This document shows positions 37,149-45,447 of a DNA stretch of 55,123 nucleotides, in pieces. Every line of letters starts with the position of its first letter. Position 1 is the stretch's first letter. Source of the stretch: Schlesneria paludicola DSM 18645 (GTDB taxonomy: Bacteria > Planctomycetota > Planctomycetia > Planctomycetales > Planctomycetaceae); contig CAMAYU010000019.1 in NCBI GenBank assembly GCA_945862235.1, forward strand, positions 1 to 55,123. Direction: 5' to 3'. Under the pieces are notes generated by a model that was not told the origin of the DNA, did not search any database, and saw only the letters and a list, made by a program, of their open reading frames with translations. A program made the position numbers and the translations under genes.

Positions 37149-38441
37149 ATGAACACGGTACGAGACGATCTCACTTTGTCCCGCCGAGACTGCCTGCGAG
37201 TGGGGTTCGGCGCGGCGTTGGCCGGAATCACCAACTCACCGATTCTGGCTCTGGAGAACGAGCGACCGAAACCGCAGCCGGCACCAAAGTCGGTCGCTGC
37301 TGCGGTGACGATCTACTTTCGCAACTCGCACGCCGATGTGCTTCTGACCAAGATCCTCGAAGGCTGGAAGCATGACGGCGGGCCGGGACCGGCGCTGAAG
37401 CTGTCGTCGGTCTACATCGATCAGCCCGACGGCAGCGACTTCGGCCGCGAGATGTGCCGGAAACATGGCGTGCCAATTTTTGACTCGATCGAAAAGGCGG
37501 TCACGGTCGGCGGAAAGTCGATCCCCGTCGATGGAGTCCTCAGTATCGGCGAGCACGGGAACTATCCGCACAACGAGATCGGCCAGCACCTTTATCCGCG
37601 CCGGCGATTCATGGAAGAGATCACGTCTGCTTTCGAGAAGCACGGACGCATCGTTCCCGTGTTCAATGACAAGCACCTTGGCCCCGTGTGGGCTGACGCC
37701 AAGTGGATGTACGATCGAGCCCGCGAGCTGAAGATTCCGTACATGGCCGGCTCATCATTGCCGGCCGGTTACCGAACCGCCGAGATCCAACTGCCGCCGG
37801 GGAGCGAGATCGAAGCCGCGGTCGGGATCGCCTCTGGTGGGTTGGAAGTCTACGGCATTCACGCTCTGGAGCTCTATCAGTATCACGTCGAGCGCCGCCG
37901 GGGAGCGGAACGCGGCGTCAAGGCGGTCCGGTTCCTTGAAGGTTCGGCGCTGTGGCGGGCTGTCGATGACGGCGTCATTTCCAAGCAGGCCCTGGAGGCC
38001 GCGTTCGCAGCCGTGCCGAAATCGGGGCAACCCGACATGCGTCAAGACAAAGGGGCCGGGTTATTTCTGTTCGACTATGTCGATGGCTTCACCGGAGCCG
38101 TGCTGTATCTGAGCTGTGTCGGCGGGACGTCGATCGGACTCAAGCTGAAGGGGCAGCCACAACCGATCGCCACGGCCTTCGACGAACGGTCGGAACCGCG
38201 CTATCCGCACTTCGCCTACCTGCTCAAGGCGATCGAGAACATGGTCCACACCGGACGGCCGACTTATCCCGTCGAACGGACGTTGCTCACCAGCGGCATT
38301 CTCGATCGCGCGTTGAACTCCCGCGCCCAAGGTGGCAAGCGACTTGAGACACCCGAGTTGGAAATCAAGTATCAGCCGGTGGCGTATCCCCACGCGCCGC
38401 AGGTCGATTTGCTCAAAGTGCCTGTTGAAAAAGTGGGATAG
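37149..38441 (+). CDS. Exported protein with Tat leader, function unknown
   Basis: The 430-aa protein has LSRRDCLRVGFGAALAGI as Tat leader. Its body resembles proteins annotated as hypothetical in planctomycete clusters, often next to Gfo/Idh dehydrogenases. Visible blocks include FRNSHADVLLTKILEGW, LSIGEHGNYPHNEIGQHLYPR, FNDKHLGPVWADAKWMYD and AVDDGVISKQALEAAF. Two scraps elsewhere (13073-13402 and 20390-20503) derive from this family. The stop codon TAG lies inside palindromic repeat copy 4, so the last residues (EKVG) come from the repeat. The native tail may have been trimmed. Confidence 0.7.
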   Translation: MNTVRDDLTLSRRDCLRVGFGAALAGITNSPILALENERPKPQPAPKSVAAAVTIYFRNSHADVLLTKILEGWKHDGGPGPALKLSSVYIDQPDGSDFGREMCRKHGVPIFDSIEKAVTVGGKSIPVDGVLSIGEHGNYPHNEIGQHLYPRRRFMEEITSAFEKHGRIVPVFNDKHLGPVWADAKWMYDRARELKIPYMAGSSLPAGYRTAEIQLPPGSEIEAAVGIASGGLEVYGIHALELYQYHVERRRGAERGVKAVRFLEGSALWRAVDDGVISKQALEAAFAAVPKSGQPDMRQDKGAGLFLFDYVDGFTGAVLYLSCVGGTSIGLKLKGQPQPIATAFDERSEPRYPHFAYLLKAIENMVHTGRPTYPVERTLLTSGILDRALNSRAQGGKRLETPELEIKYQPVAYPHAPQVDLLKVPVEKVG

Positions 38442-38498
38442 GCATCCTGCCTGTCCTTGTTTAGCCGAGGATTTCGACAGGCTGGAAGCCTATCCCAC
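38433..38498. repeat. GTGGGATAGGC palindromic repeat, copy 4 (contains a stop codon)
   Basis: A 66-bp palindrome whose GTGGGATAG start supplies the stop codon (38439-38441) of the upstream gene. The hairpin would form directly at the mRNA end, as a terminator or 3' stabiliser. Confidence 0.88.
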
Positions 38499-38533
38499 GA
38501 TTCTTCAACTGGCAGAAACGAGGAAAACGATCC

Positions 38534-39865
38534 ATGAACGCATCATCCAGCCGTCGTGAATTCCTCCAACAGACAACGCAGTCCACGATGATTCTGGGCG
38601 CGGCCGCCGCGCTCGGCGGAGTGCATGCGTTCGGCGATGACAAGCCGGCGAAGATTCGGCTGGGCATCATCGGCTGCGGCGGGATCATGACGCATCACGT
38701 GCAGGGTCTGGTGAGCCGTCGCGAGGCGGCCTCGATCGCGTGGCTCTGCGATGTCGATCCGGCTCAGATCGAGCGGATGGACAAGCTGGTGACGCGCGAC
38801 TTTCAAGCCGCGCCGCCGAAGCGGACGGCTCGGTACGAAGAGGTCATTGAGGACAAGGACGTCGATGCCGTGATCATCGCGACGCCGCATCATTGGCACG
38901 CGCCGATCGCGCTGGCGGCGATGGCGGCGGGAAAGGACTGCTACATCGAAAAGCCAATCTCGCACGTCCTCAACGAAGGGCCGCTGATCATCGCCGCCGC
39001 GAAGAAATACGGCCGAGTTGTGCAGCAAGGCAGTCAGATGCGAAGCAGTCCCGTGACGGAGAAAGCCGGAAAGTTGCTCAAGGACGGAATCATCGGCGAG
39101 GTCAAGGTGGCTCGCGCATGGACGGCGGAGACTCGCACGGTCGAGAAGCCTCAGCCCGACGGCACGCCGCCGCGCGGAGCGGATTACGACCGCTGGCTCG
39201 GCCCAGCTCCGCAGCGACCGTTCAATCCGCATCGGTGGCATCAGACATGGCGGATGTTCCGCGACTACGGCAACGGCGAGATCGGCGACGACGGCATTCA
39301 CGATCTCGACATGGCCGCGTGGGGGCTTGGCATCACAACGCTGCCGAAGCAGATCAGCGCCCGCGGCGGACGCATGTTGCTCGACGGTCACGCCAGCGAG
39401 TATCCCGACAACATGAACGTGACCTACGAGTACCCTGACGGCCGGCTGCTGATCTACGAAAACTATCCATTCACAGCTTACGGCCTGCACGGGTTCGACA
39501 ACGGCAACGTCTTCTACGGGACCGAGGGCTACATGATCTTCTCGCGCCGCGGCGCGTTTAGCGTCTTTCAAGGCCCGAAGGGAACGCCCGGCCCGACCGA
39601 AGGCAAAGAGCTGCGCGGCCAGCGCGGCTACGCCGAGCACATGGCCGAGTTCCTCAACGCCATCCGGCACCGCACACCGACGAAGGCGTCCGCCGAGGTC
39701 GCTCATCGAAGCTGCGCTCTGGTTCATCTCGGCGAGATCGCCTTCCGAACGCGCGGCCGACTCGACTTCGATCCGAAGACCGAACGCTTCACTGACTGCG
39801 ACGAAGCCAATCAAATGCTGAGCAAGAAGTACCGTTCGCCGTACGGCTTGCCCGATGTCACCTGA
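38534..39865 (+). CDS. Gfo/Idh/MocA family oxidoreductase with Tat leader
   Basis: The 443-aa protein has SSRREFLQQTTQSTMILGAA as Tat leader. It then has an NAD(P)-binding Rossmann fold with GIIGCGGIMTHHV, a DAVIIATPHHWHAPIALAAMAAGKDCYIEKP-type block (in pieces) and the conserved EKPI that ends the nucleotide domain. The C-terminal alpha/beta domain has GEIGDDGIHDLDMAAWGLG with a catalytic-type His-Asp arrangement. Members act on sugars and cyclitols. Export of a nicotinamide enzyme by Tat with bound cofactor is known for some planctomycete and bacteroidete homologues. Confidence 0.88.
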   Translation: MNASSSRREFLQQTTQSTMILGAAAALGGVHAFGDDKPAKIRLGIIGCGGIMTHHVQGLVSRREAASIAWLCDVDPAQIERMDKLVTRDFQAAPPKRTARYEEVIEDKDVDAVIIATPHHWHAPIALAAMAAGKDCYIEKPISHVLNEGPLIIAAAKKYGRVVQQGSQMRSSPVTEKAGKLLKDGIIGEVKVARAWTAETRTVEKPQPDGTPPRGADYDRWLGPAPQRPFNPHRWHQTWRMFRDYGNGEIGDDGIHDLDMAAWGLGITTLPKQISARGGRMLLDGHASEYPDNMNVTYEYPDGRLLIYENYPFTAYGLHGFDNGNVFYGTEGYMIFSRRGAFSVFQGPKGTPGPTEGKELRGQRGYAEHMAEFLNAIRHRTPTKASAEVAHRSCALVHLGEIAFRTRGRLDFDPKTERFTDCDEANQMLSKKYRSPYGLPDVT

Positions 39866-39940
39866 ATCGGTCAAGGCCGACGATGGAGAATCCGACACCG
39901 ACATCTCAAGAACCGCTCAACTAATAGGTGTCGCAATTAC

Positions 39941-40084
39941 CCGAAAACGCCGATCGGAACGCCACAAGGCGGAGGCTTCGGGCCGACGGTGCAGCTCGAC
40001 GATGGAACGCCGGCCACGTCGTATTCGTATCGCGGCGAAGACGGGAAATCGCGCCTGGAAGTCGTTCGGTGGAAGCTGCCGTAA
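39941..40084 (+). pseudogene. Sialidase-like gene tail scrap
   Basis: This frame reads TPIGTPQGGGFGPTVQLDDG, then SYSYRGEDGKSRLEVVRWKLP and stop. It matches the C-terminus of the gene at 26036 (TPIGTPQGGGFGPTVQLDDG, SYSYRSADGKSHVEVVRWEL). No upstream part of the gene is present. The DNA differs at many third positions, so it comes from an older paralogue, not a recent copy. Confidence 0.85.
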
Positions 40085-40108
40085 GCGATCCGAAAAGGCC
40101 GTTTTCAA

Positions 40109-40172
40109 GTGGGATAGGCTTCCAGCCTGTCGGTTTTCAGGCCGAAAGCGACAGGCTGGAAGTCTATCCCAC
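40109..40172. repeat. GTGGGATAGGC palindromic repeat, copy 5
   Basis: A 64-bp palindrome (GTGGGATAGGCTTCCAGCC to GGCTGGAAGTCTATCCCAC) follows the sialidase scrap by 24 bases. Confidence 0.88.
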
Positions 40173-40325
40173 GTCTTCTCGGACAGCCTCTCACATCAGC
40201 ACTTGTTCAACGACTTGACCGTGCGAGATGGGGACCGGGCGGTTCTCTGCGCGGTTTTCGATCAGATGACTTCGGAGTTCTCGCCGTCGCTAAAGAAACG
40301 CCAAAAAAGCGTCATATATCTATGA
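40173..40325. other. 5' exon flank of the group II intron, no gene assigned
   Basis: A plus-strand frame without a convincing start ends SLKKRQKSVIYL with its TGA at 40323-40325, immediately before the intron. A minus-strand frame ending SHGQVVEQVLM is also open. Neither was recognised. This may be the edge of the island or a broken gene. Confidence 0.35.
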
Positions 40326-40980
40326 GTGCGACCAGTTAGCTGTTGTGGCCTTTGAGATTTTCGATCTCGACTGACAAAGGAGAAATAGCTCACGAAGCTG
40401 ATGACTTTACTGTCGGACGCGATTCCCAATCGCGTTTGAACCTCTCTTCACCAGAGTGTCTGACACGCGGCCTGCTGCAAGGTGGGAAGCCCGCGCTGGT
40501 CTGAGGAATGTTGATGAACAGTGCTTCAACACCTCGGCGTCGGAAGGTGCAGCGGATTAGCGAAAGCAAACTGTGTGGGACCGTCAATATTGACCTCGCA
40601 GCGCTGTTGATGCGAGGGGGCGAATGCTCGCGGGTAGTGGGGCCTTCTCACAAAGCCGTCCACGGTGAATGACAACCCCGCCGGTCTTATGAGCAGAATC
40701 CGTCTACATCGCGTGTGACGTCATCGGAACTGGGACATGTTGTTCGTCGCTTCGTCACGCCTCTGCGTGGTGAAGGTGCCGACCGTCTCGACGATGCACG
40801 GAGAGACTACTGGTGTGTGGCGAGCAATAAAAGATCGTGGACCAAGCCAAGGCCCGGAGTAATGTCCGGGATACGGGGGAAGTTCCCGGCCATCAACTTG
40901 ATGGAGCTGAATTCCACATGTGCTGAAGAAGTGAAGGTGAACTGCGGCGAACGAAGTCACGAGCGAAAGGCGTGTTGACG

Positions 40981-42939
40981 ATGGGGAAACTCATCGACGC
41001 AAATGGAACTCAGGCCGAACTCGATTGGAGCCAGATCGACTGGCGACACGTCGAGCGAACCGTTCTTCGTCTGCAACAACGAATCTTCATGGCGAAGGTC
41101 AAAGGCAACGTGCAGGGGATGCAATCTCTGCAACGTTTGCTGGCTTCCTCACGGGCCGCGAAGCTCCTGGCGATCCGCACGGTCGGTCAAGAGAACAGCG
41201 GTCGGAAGACACCCGGAATCGACGGAGTCGTCAGTCGCTCTGATGCCGACCGGGTGCGTTTGCTCCAGGATGGTCTGAGCCTGAAGGACTACCAGCCTCA
41301 ACCGGTGCGACGGGTGTTCATCCCGAAAGCGAACGGCAAGCTGCGTCCCTTGGGCATCCCGACTCTGAAAGACCGAGTGCTGCAATGTCTGGTCAAGCTG
41401 GCCTTGGAACCTGAATGGGAAGCGGTCTTTGAACCGAAGTCCTTCGGGTTCCGTCCGGGCCGGTCGGTGCAAGACGCAGCCGTGGCGGTCAAGCACGGCT
41501 TGGGAGCCGAAGGTGCCGGACGCAAGAATCAAGTGGCTCGCTGCCACTGGGTCTTGGATGCCGACATCACCAGCTTCTTCGACGAGATTGACCATCAGGT
41601 GATCCTCTCCAGGACGCCGGTCTTTCGCGCGGTGATCGCCGGTTGGTTGACAGCGGGAGCCTTCGAGGGGGATGTGTTCCATCCTGCCGAACAAGGCACG
41701 CCGCAAGGTGGTGTGATCTCACCTCTCTTGGCCAACATCGCTCTCCACGGGTTGGAAGACCTGTTCCACGAATGGTCGTTGGTCGGAGGCAGACGTTATC
41801 TCACCGAGACTCTGGAAACATTTCCGGCACCGCCACAAGGCTACCGCAAATGTCGTCCGGAGAACGCGGTGAACAGTCTCCGAGGACCGACGAAACCCAG
41901 AAAGACATCACGCCGCGAACCTCCCAAGATTTACGGGCCGTATCCCGACGGAACCTGGCGGACCTTGCGACTGGTCATCAATGACCGGACCACAAGAACC
42001 AATCCCGCACTCCGCCGTGATGCGCAACTCCGCGATCTGCGGTTGATCCGCTACGCCGATGACTTCGTGGTGCTGGCCCGATCGAGACGGCAACTCGAAA
42101 CGGTCGTCCTCCCCAAGCTGCGAGACTTCCTCGACGCGCGGGGGCTGCGGCTCAGCCCTGAGAAAACAAGAATCGTCCGTGATACCGAGGGCTTTGATTT
42201 CGTCGGCCGACAGTTCAAACGACTGTCTCCGACCAAGTTCCTGGTGCGACCGCGTCGGTCTTCAATTCGGAAACACCTGGATGCACTGGCTCAACTGTTC
42301 CGCAACCACACTCTCCCGGTCGGCGTCCAGATTCAGAAGGCCAACGCGATCATTCGCGGCTTCTGCAATCACTATCGCTGCGACCACAGTTCGGCCGTGT
42401 TCCGTTGGTTGACCAACTGGACGCTGCGGTCGTTCTGCAAATGGGTCAGCCGACGTAGCGGAAAGATGACGCCCGCCAAAGCCTATCGCCGTCTCACGCA
42501 GGTGAACGGTCAGCACTTCACGATGCCCACGGCGTACACTCCGGCGGGCCGAATGATGACGCTGCTGTCACATTCCCGTTTCCACCGGCTCCGCTTTCAA
42601 CAAGTCCGCGGGACGAACAGCCCCCTGGACCCACGGTTGGGGGACTACTGGGAGAAACGCCGAACGAACGCCTTGCTTCGCAGAGCGATCGCCGACGCAC
42701 GCAAATTGCGGATGTACCTGCTCCAGCGCCAATCCTCTCGGTGCGCTATCACCGGCCTGCCGCTGGAAGACACATCCGAAATCGTCACCCTCCATATTGT
42801 CTCTCGACAAGCTGGTGGCAATGAAGATTGGAGCAATCTCTGTTTGGCCCTCAAGTGGGCCTACACCCACTTGAAGTCGCAAAACAGAGGTGACCACACA
42901 CCCGCCTCACTGAAGGATGTGCCCTTCAGCGGTCTCTGA
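40981..42939 (+). CDS. ltrA: Group II intron reverse transcriptase/maturase
   Basis: The 652-aa protein sits in intron domain IV. The RT blocks are clear: GIDGV, RRVFIPKANGKLRPLGIPTL, DADITSFFDEIDH, PQGGVISPLLANIALHGLE, and the catalytic YADDFVVLARS. Between the last two lies a long basic insertion (RGPTKPRKTSRREPPKIYG). The X/maturase domain follows (about 430-560). The C-terminus has CAITGLPLEDTSEIVTLHIV and GGNEDWSNLCL, an HNH-like endonuclease region that keeps only one of the usual zinc Cys pairs. ATG 40981 is used; an upstream TTG is less likely. The enzyme should be active for retrohoming, though nuclease activity is doubtful. Confidence 0.92.
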   Translation: MGKLIDANGTQAELDWSQIDWRHVERTVLRLQQRIFMAKVKGNVQGMQSLQRLLASSRAAKLLAIRTVGQENSGRKTPGIDGVVSRSDADRVRLLQDGLSLKDYQPQPVRRVFIPKANGKLRPLGIPTLKDRVLQCLVKLALEPEWEAVFEPKSFGFRPGRSVQDAAVAVKHGLGAEGAGRKNQVARCHWVLDADITSFFDEIDHQVILSRTPVFRAVIAGWLTAGAFEGDVFHPAEQGTPQGGVISPLLANIALHGLEDLFHEWSLVGGRRYLTETLETFPAPPQGYRKCRPENAVNSLRGPTKPRKTSRREPPKIYGPYPDGTWRTLRLVINDRTTRTNPALRRDAQLRDLRLIRYADDFVVLARSRRQLETVVLPKLRDFLDARGLRLSPEKTRIVRDTEGFDFVGRQFKRLSPTKFLVRPRRSSIRKHLDALAQLFRNHTLPVGVQIQKANAIIRGFCNHYRCDHSSAVFRWLTNWTLRSFCKWVSRRSGKMTPAKAYRRLTQVNGQHFTMPTAYTPAGRMMTLLSHSRFHRLRFQQVRGTNSPLDPRLGDYWEKRRTNALLRRAIADARKLRMYLLQRQSSRCAITGLPLEDTSEIVTLHIVSRQAGGNEDWSNLCLALKWAYTHLKSQNRGDHTPASLKDVPFSGL

Positions 42940-42943
42940 GGTC

Positions 42944-42977
42944 GAGCCGTATGCGTCGAGAGGCGCACGTACGGTTC
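42944..42977 (+). ncRNA. Group II intron domain V
   Basis: The 34-nt hairpin begins GAGCCGT and ends ACGGTTC, the canonical catalytic domain V with its conserved AGC-like triad and bulge. Domain VI follows at 42978-43016. Confidence 0.92.
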
Positions 42978-43131
42978 CTGGGGGGGAGCCCACCGCGAGG
43001 TGGGCCCCTACCCGATAGGATTACTTATCTTTTCGGAGCCACGGACGGGTGCTGCTCGGCGACGGAGCTCACGAGCGAGAGCGAACGGCGACTGACGGTC
43101 GCTGGGACAATTCCACGGAGACGTCTGGCCT

Positions 43132-43170
43132 CGACGTCGCGGCAATGGTTGCCGCGACGTCGGGGCCTTT
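43132..43170 (+). terminator. Hairpin with T tract before the ubiquitin-like cassette
   Basis: A 14-bp perfect stem (43132-43145 and 43149-43162, CGACGTCGCGGCAA) with a TGG loop is followed by GGCCTTTT. It would stop transcription arriving from the intron side, about 35 bases before the first island gene. Confidence 0.75.
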
Positions 43171-43203
43171 TCATTGGCAGTGACATCCGAGGGAGAGAGC
43201 ACC

Positions 43204-43422
43204 ATGACGCAAGCGGAGTTGAATCGAGCAGTGGCGAGAGCAACGGGGGAATCCATCGCGGAGGTGAAGCGGATCGGCTTCTTGTTGGCGGAGCCGGACA
43301 CGGAGATCCCTGATCCGGACGACGAGGACTTGGGGCCGAGCGTTCTCGATTGGGACGAGTTCGACGAGATGCGAATGGCGGCCAGCGAACGACACGCAGC
43401 GTTCGCTCCCGCGTGTGTGTGA
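43204..43422 (+). CDS. Small acidic protein heading the ubiquitin-like cassette
   Basis: The 72-aa product begins MTQAELNRAVARATGES, which looks like a short helical, HU- or HTH-like N-terminus. An acidic stretch follows (EPDTEIPDPDDEDLG). A GAGAGAG ribosome site lies about five bases before ATG 43204. No family is assigned with confidence. Its place directly before the modifier gene, on the same strand with a hairpin between, suggests a partner, regulator or target of the pathway. DNA binding is a guess from the N-terminal resemblance. Confidence 0.6.
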   Translation: MTQAELNRAVARATGESIAEVKRIGFLLAEPDTEIPDPDDEDLGPSVLDWDEFDEMRMAASERHAAFAPACV

Positions 43423-43425
43423 GGA

Positions 43426-43449
43426 CGAGGTCGCCATGTGGCGGCCTCG
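43426..43449 (+). terminator. Hairpin after the small acidic gene
   Basis: A 10-bp stem (CGAGGTCGCC/GGCGGCCTCG, one G-T pair) with an ATGT loop starts four bases after the stop and is followed by CGGCGTTTTA. It could be a weak terminator or a processing site in the cassette mRNA. Confidence 0.55.
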
Positions 43450-43497
43450 CGGCGTTTTACCGGCCAGGCAATCCAGTCATGTTCAAGAAAGGCATCT

Positions 43498-43719
43498 ATG
43501 AGAATCCTGTTCATCAACAACGACGGCGGCGGCTTTGCGGACTATGTGGAAGTCGATCCGGGGACCACGGTCAAGCAGTTCTTCGACCAGCAGGTCCGCA
43601 CCGGCAAGGCGATCAACTACCTGATCCGAGTCAATCGGCAGCCGGTGGCGACGGATCAAGTGCTGCAAGACGGCGACCGCATCAGCGTCACGCCGACCAA
43701 AATCGAAGGGGCCTCGTAA
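43498..43719 (+). CDS. Ubiquitin-like modifier (single beta-grasp, ThiS/MoaD-like)
   Basis: The 73-aa protein has the beta-grasp pattern [19 protein letters not shown], a helix around [11 protein letters not shown], then [18 protein letters not shown] and a last strand [13 protein letters not shown]. The 'NRQPV...[14 protein letters not shown]' register is typical of ThiS/MoaD and bacterial ubiquitin-like proteins. It ends EGAS, not GG, so the active Gly must be the penultimate one exposed by trimming two residues, or the chemistry differs. AAGAAAGG is six bases before ATG 43498. Genes for E2, protease and E1 follow on the same strand, so conjugation to a target protein is likely; sulfur transfer is the alternative. 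Confidence 0.8.
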   Translation: MRILFINNDGGGFADYVEVDPGTTVKQFFDQQVRTGKAINYLIRVNRQPVATDQVLQDGDRISVTPTKIEGAS

Positions 43720-43733
43720 CACCGAGCGGCGAT

Positions 43734-43764
43734 GAGCTTGGCGAACCATGTGTTCGCCAAGCTC
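43734..43764 (+). promoter_or_regulatory. Intergenic hairpin between modifier and E2 genes
   Basis: A 13-bp perfect stem (43734-43746 and 43752-43764) encloses a CATGT loop. No T tract follows, so it is not a standard terminator. It may space translation or protect the short modifier mRNA, which would need higher output than the enzymes. Its CCATGTG loop region is shared with the hairpin at 43426. Confidence 0.6.
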
Positions 43765-43784
43765 GGCCGATGGGAGATCTGCAC

Positions 43785-44843
43785 ATGAAACAAGAGTTTC
43801 AACCGGTGTTGTTTCGCGTGGCGAGCAAGGTGTTTGACGCGGCGCAGCGATCACGTACCGCAGCCGCGCCACCAGAATTGCCGACGTATTACTGGGAACG
43901 AGCCGTCTCCTACCGGCAACGAATGCTGTTGGCTCAGGAGCGTGGCTGGCAATTCTCGGCCGAAGAAGCGCGAACCGATCTCATCGGCACAATCACGCTG
44001 CTGCAGCGCTACGTCGATGAGTGTGCCACGAAAATGAGGCAGCTTGCAGAGTTTGATCCTGATCTGGCCATCAAGCTGCGGGACGTCTACGAAGACTTCG
44101 TCGCGTTGCAGTCGGACTTCGATAATTTCGACTGGAATATCTCCGAGAAAACCCTGTCGATCGTGGTCGGCCCGATCGAGCTTGAGGACGTTCTGTTGGG
44201 TGAGTTTCGGGTCGTGTTGCATTGGGACCAACTCGGCGGCTCAAAGCCCTACGAGGTGCTCGCCCTCGATCCGAATTCTCCGAACGATCAGAGTGACGTG
44301 ACGCATCCGCACGTCCATGCCAATCAACTTTGCGAAGGCGAAGGCCGCGCACCGATCCGGCGCGCGTTGGAGCAGGGTCGTTTCCATGACTTCTTTCAAC
44401 TCGTGACGCAGATTCTGGAGACGTACAACGAATCCAGCGCCTACGTCACGTTGTCCAATTGGTCCGGCAAGGTGTGTCCCGACTGCGGCGATCGCACGTC
44501 GGACTCGGACCTGTCTTACTGCGAGCGCTGCGAGAGCGACATCTGTGGCGACTGCGCCATGTCGTGTTCTCAGTGTCATAGCTCGGTGTGTTCCGAGTGC
44601 CGTGGCCGGTGCGACGGCTGCGAATCGTGTACCTGCAACGGCTGCCTGACCGAGTGCGCGGATTGCAGCCAGCTCTTTTGCGAGGAGTGTTACTTCGATG
44701 GTTACTGCGAATCTTGCCGAAAGGCTCAGGCCGAGGCGGAAGAAGCGGAGACGGCAGACGCTGCTGTTCCCGCACCGCCGACCGATGACCCCGACACTGC
44801 GGTTCACGCCGACCGCGTGGGCCAAGTTGCTGTTCTTGCGTGA
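43785..44843 (+). CDS. E2-like conjugating domain fused to a 21-cysteine zinc region
   Basis: The 352-aa protein has a helical N-terminus (about 1-120) and then an E2-like core (about 120-225). In it, [14 protein letters not shown] carries the likely catalytic Cys183 with His174/His176/His178 upstream. The helix that follows ([24 protein letters not shown]) matches an E2 C-terminal helix. Residues 231-312 contain 21 cysteines in paired CxxC spacing (CPDCGD, YCERC, CGDC, CSQC, CEEC, CESC), which suggests two or more RING- or B-box-like treble-clef zinc sites. This would join E2 and E3-type functions in one chain. The start ATG 43785 follows GGGAG. Zinc-site identity is inferred from spacing. 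The gene overlaps the next by 59 bp. Confidence 0.78.
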   Translation: MKQEFQPVLFRVASKVFDAAQRSRTAAAPPELPTYYWERAVSYRQRMLLAQERGWQFSAEEARTDLIGTITLLQRYVDECATKMRQLAEFDPDLAIKLRDVYEDFVALQSDFDNFDWNISEKTLSIVVGPIELEDVLLGEFRVVLHWDQLGGSKPYEVLALDPNSPNDQSDVTHPHVHANQLCEGEGRAPIRRALEQGRFHDFFQLVTQILETYNESSAYVTLSNWSGKVCPDCGDRTSDSDLSYCERCESDICGDCAMSCSQCHSSVCSECRGRCDGCESCTCNGCLTECADCSQLFCEECYFDGYCESCRKAQAEAEEAETADAAVPAPPTDDPDTAVHADRVGQVAVLA

Positions 44844-45447
44844 CCGAGGCGAAACCGAAGTCGGCGGTTTCGGCATCTCATCACCCTTGGATTTGTTGTT
44901 GATCGACGATGTGCGGCTCATCCGTCAAAGCTGTACCTCGGTGACTGTTGCCTTTGACGACCAATCGGTCGCCGACTTCTTTGACCGGCAGGTGGATCAC
45001 GGTTTTCGGCCGGAGCAATTCGGCCGCGTCTGGATTCACACGCATCCCGGAGACTCGGCCTCACCGAGTTACAAGGATGAAGAGACGTTCGCGCGCTGCT
45101 TCGGCGAGTCTGATTGGGCCCTGATGTTCATCTTGGCTCAGGGCGGTGAGACCTACGCGCGGCTGCGCTTCAACATTGGGCCGCGAGCAAGCCTCGAAAT
45201 CCCCGTGGACGTGGACTACCGCCGCCCGTTCTCGGCGGCCGACCAACTCGCTTGGGATCGCGAGTACGTCGAGTGTGTGCATTCGCTGTATCTCACCTCG
45301 CAGAACCCGCTGCATGACCCGTTGCAGGTTGAGCAACCGCATCTCTTCGAGGTCGAGACCGAAGACGACTGGCAGGACTGGCTCAACTTCGCGGACCCCG
45401 AGCCGTTCGCGACCATGCGGGAGGAACTGCTCTATGCCCCCACCTAA
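44785..45447 (+). CDS. JAB/JAMM metalloprotease (modifier-processing isopeptidase)
   Basis: The 220-aa protein has the full JAMM signature. His85-Thr-His87, Ser95 and Asp98 lie in [14 protein letters not shown], exactly HxHx7SxxD, with upstream Glu25 in TEVGGFG. The zinc-binding residues are thus intact. Such enzymes trim ubiquitin-like precursors and remove conjugates. Here it could expose the Gly of the 73-aa modifier, whose C-terminus is EGAS. ATG 44785 lies inside the 3' end of the E2 gene, and the stop overlaps the E1 start. This indicates one translationally coupled operon. Confidence 0.9.
   Translation: MTPTLRFTPTAWAKLLFLRDRGETEVGGFGISSPLDLLLIDDVRLIRQSCTSVTVAFDDQSVADFFDRQVDHGFRPEQFGRVWIHTHPGDSASPSYKDEETFARCFGESDWALMFILAQGGETYARLRFNIGPRASLEIPVDVDYRRPFSAADQLAWDREYVECVHSLYLTSQNPLHDPLQVEQPHLFEVETEDDWQDWLNFADPEPFATMREELLYAPT

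Larger units (their letters stand above)
40326..43016 (+). mobile_element. Group II intron with encoded reverse transcriptase
   Basis: The 5' end is GTGCG at 40326, matching the group II consensus GUGYG. The 3' end is given by domain V (42944-42977) and a domain VI stem ending CCTACCCGAT at 43016. The presumed branch-point A is at 43010, seven nucleotides from the end. The 655 bases before the reverse transcriptase ORF have the length expected for domains I-III and hold no other gene. The flanking bases ATCTATGA and AGGATTACTT would be joined on splicing. Intron subclass was not determined. Confidence 0.88.

Noticed and set aside
43498..43719. Modifier as a ThiS sulfur carrier for thiamin synthesis
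   Set aside because: No thiamin or molybdopterin gene is nearby, and an E2-like protein and a JAMM protease are encoded with it. The idea is kept only as an alternative.
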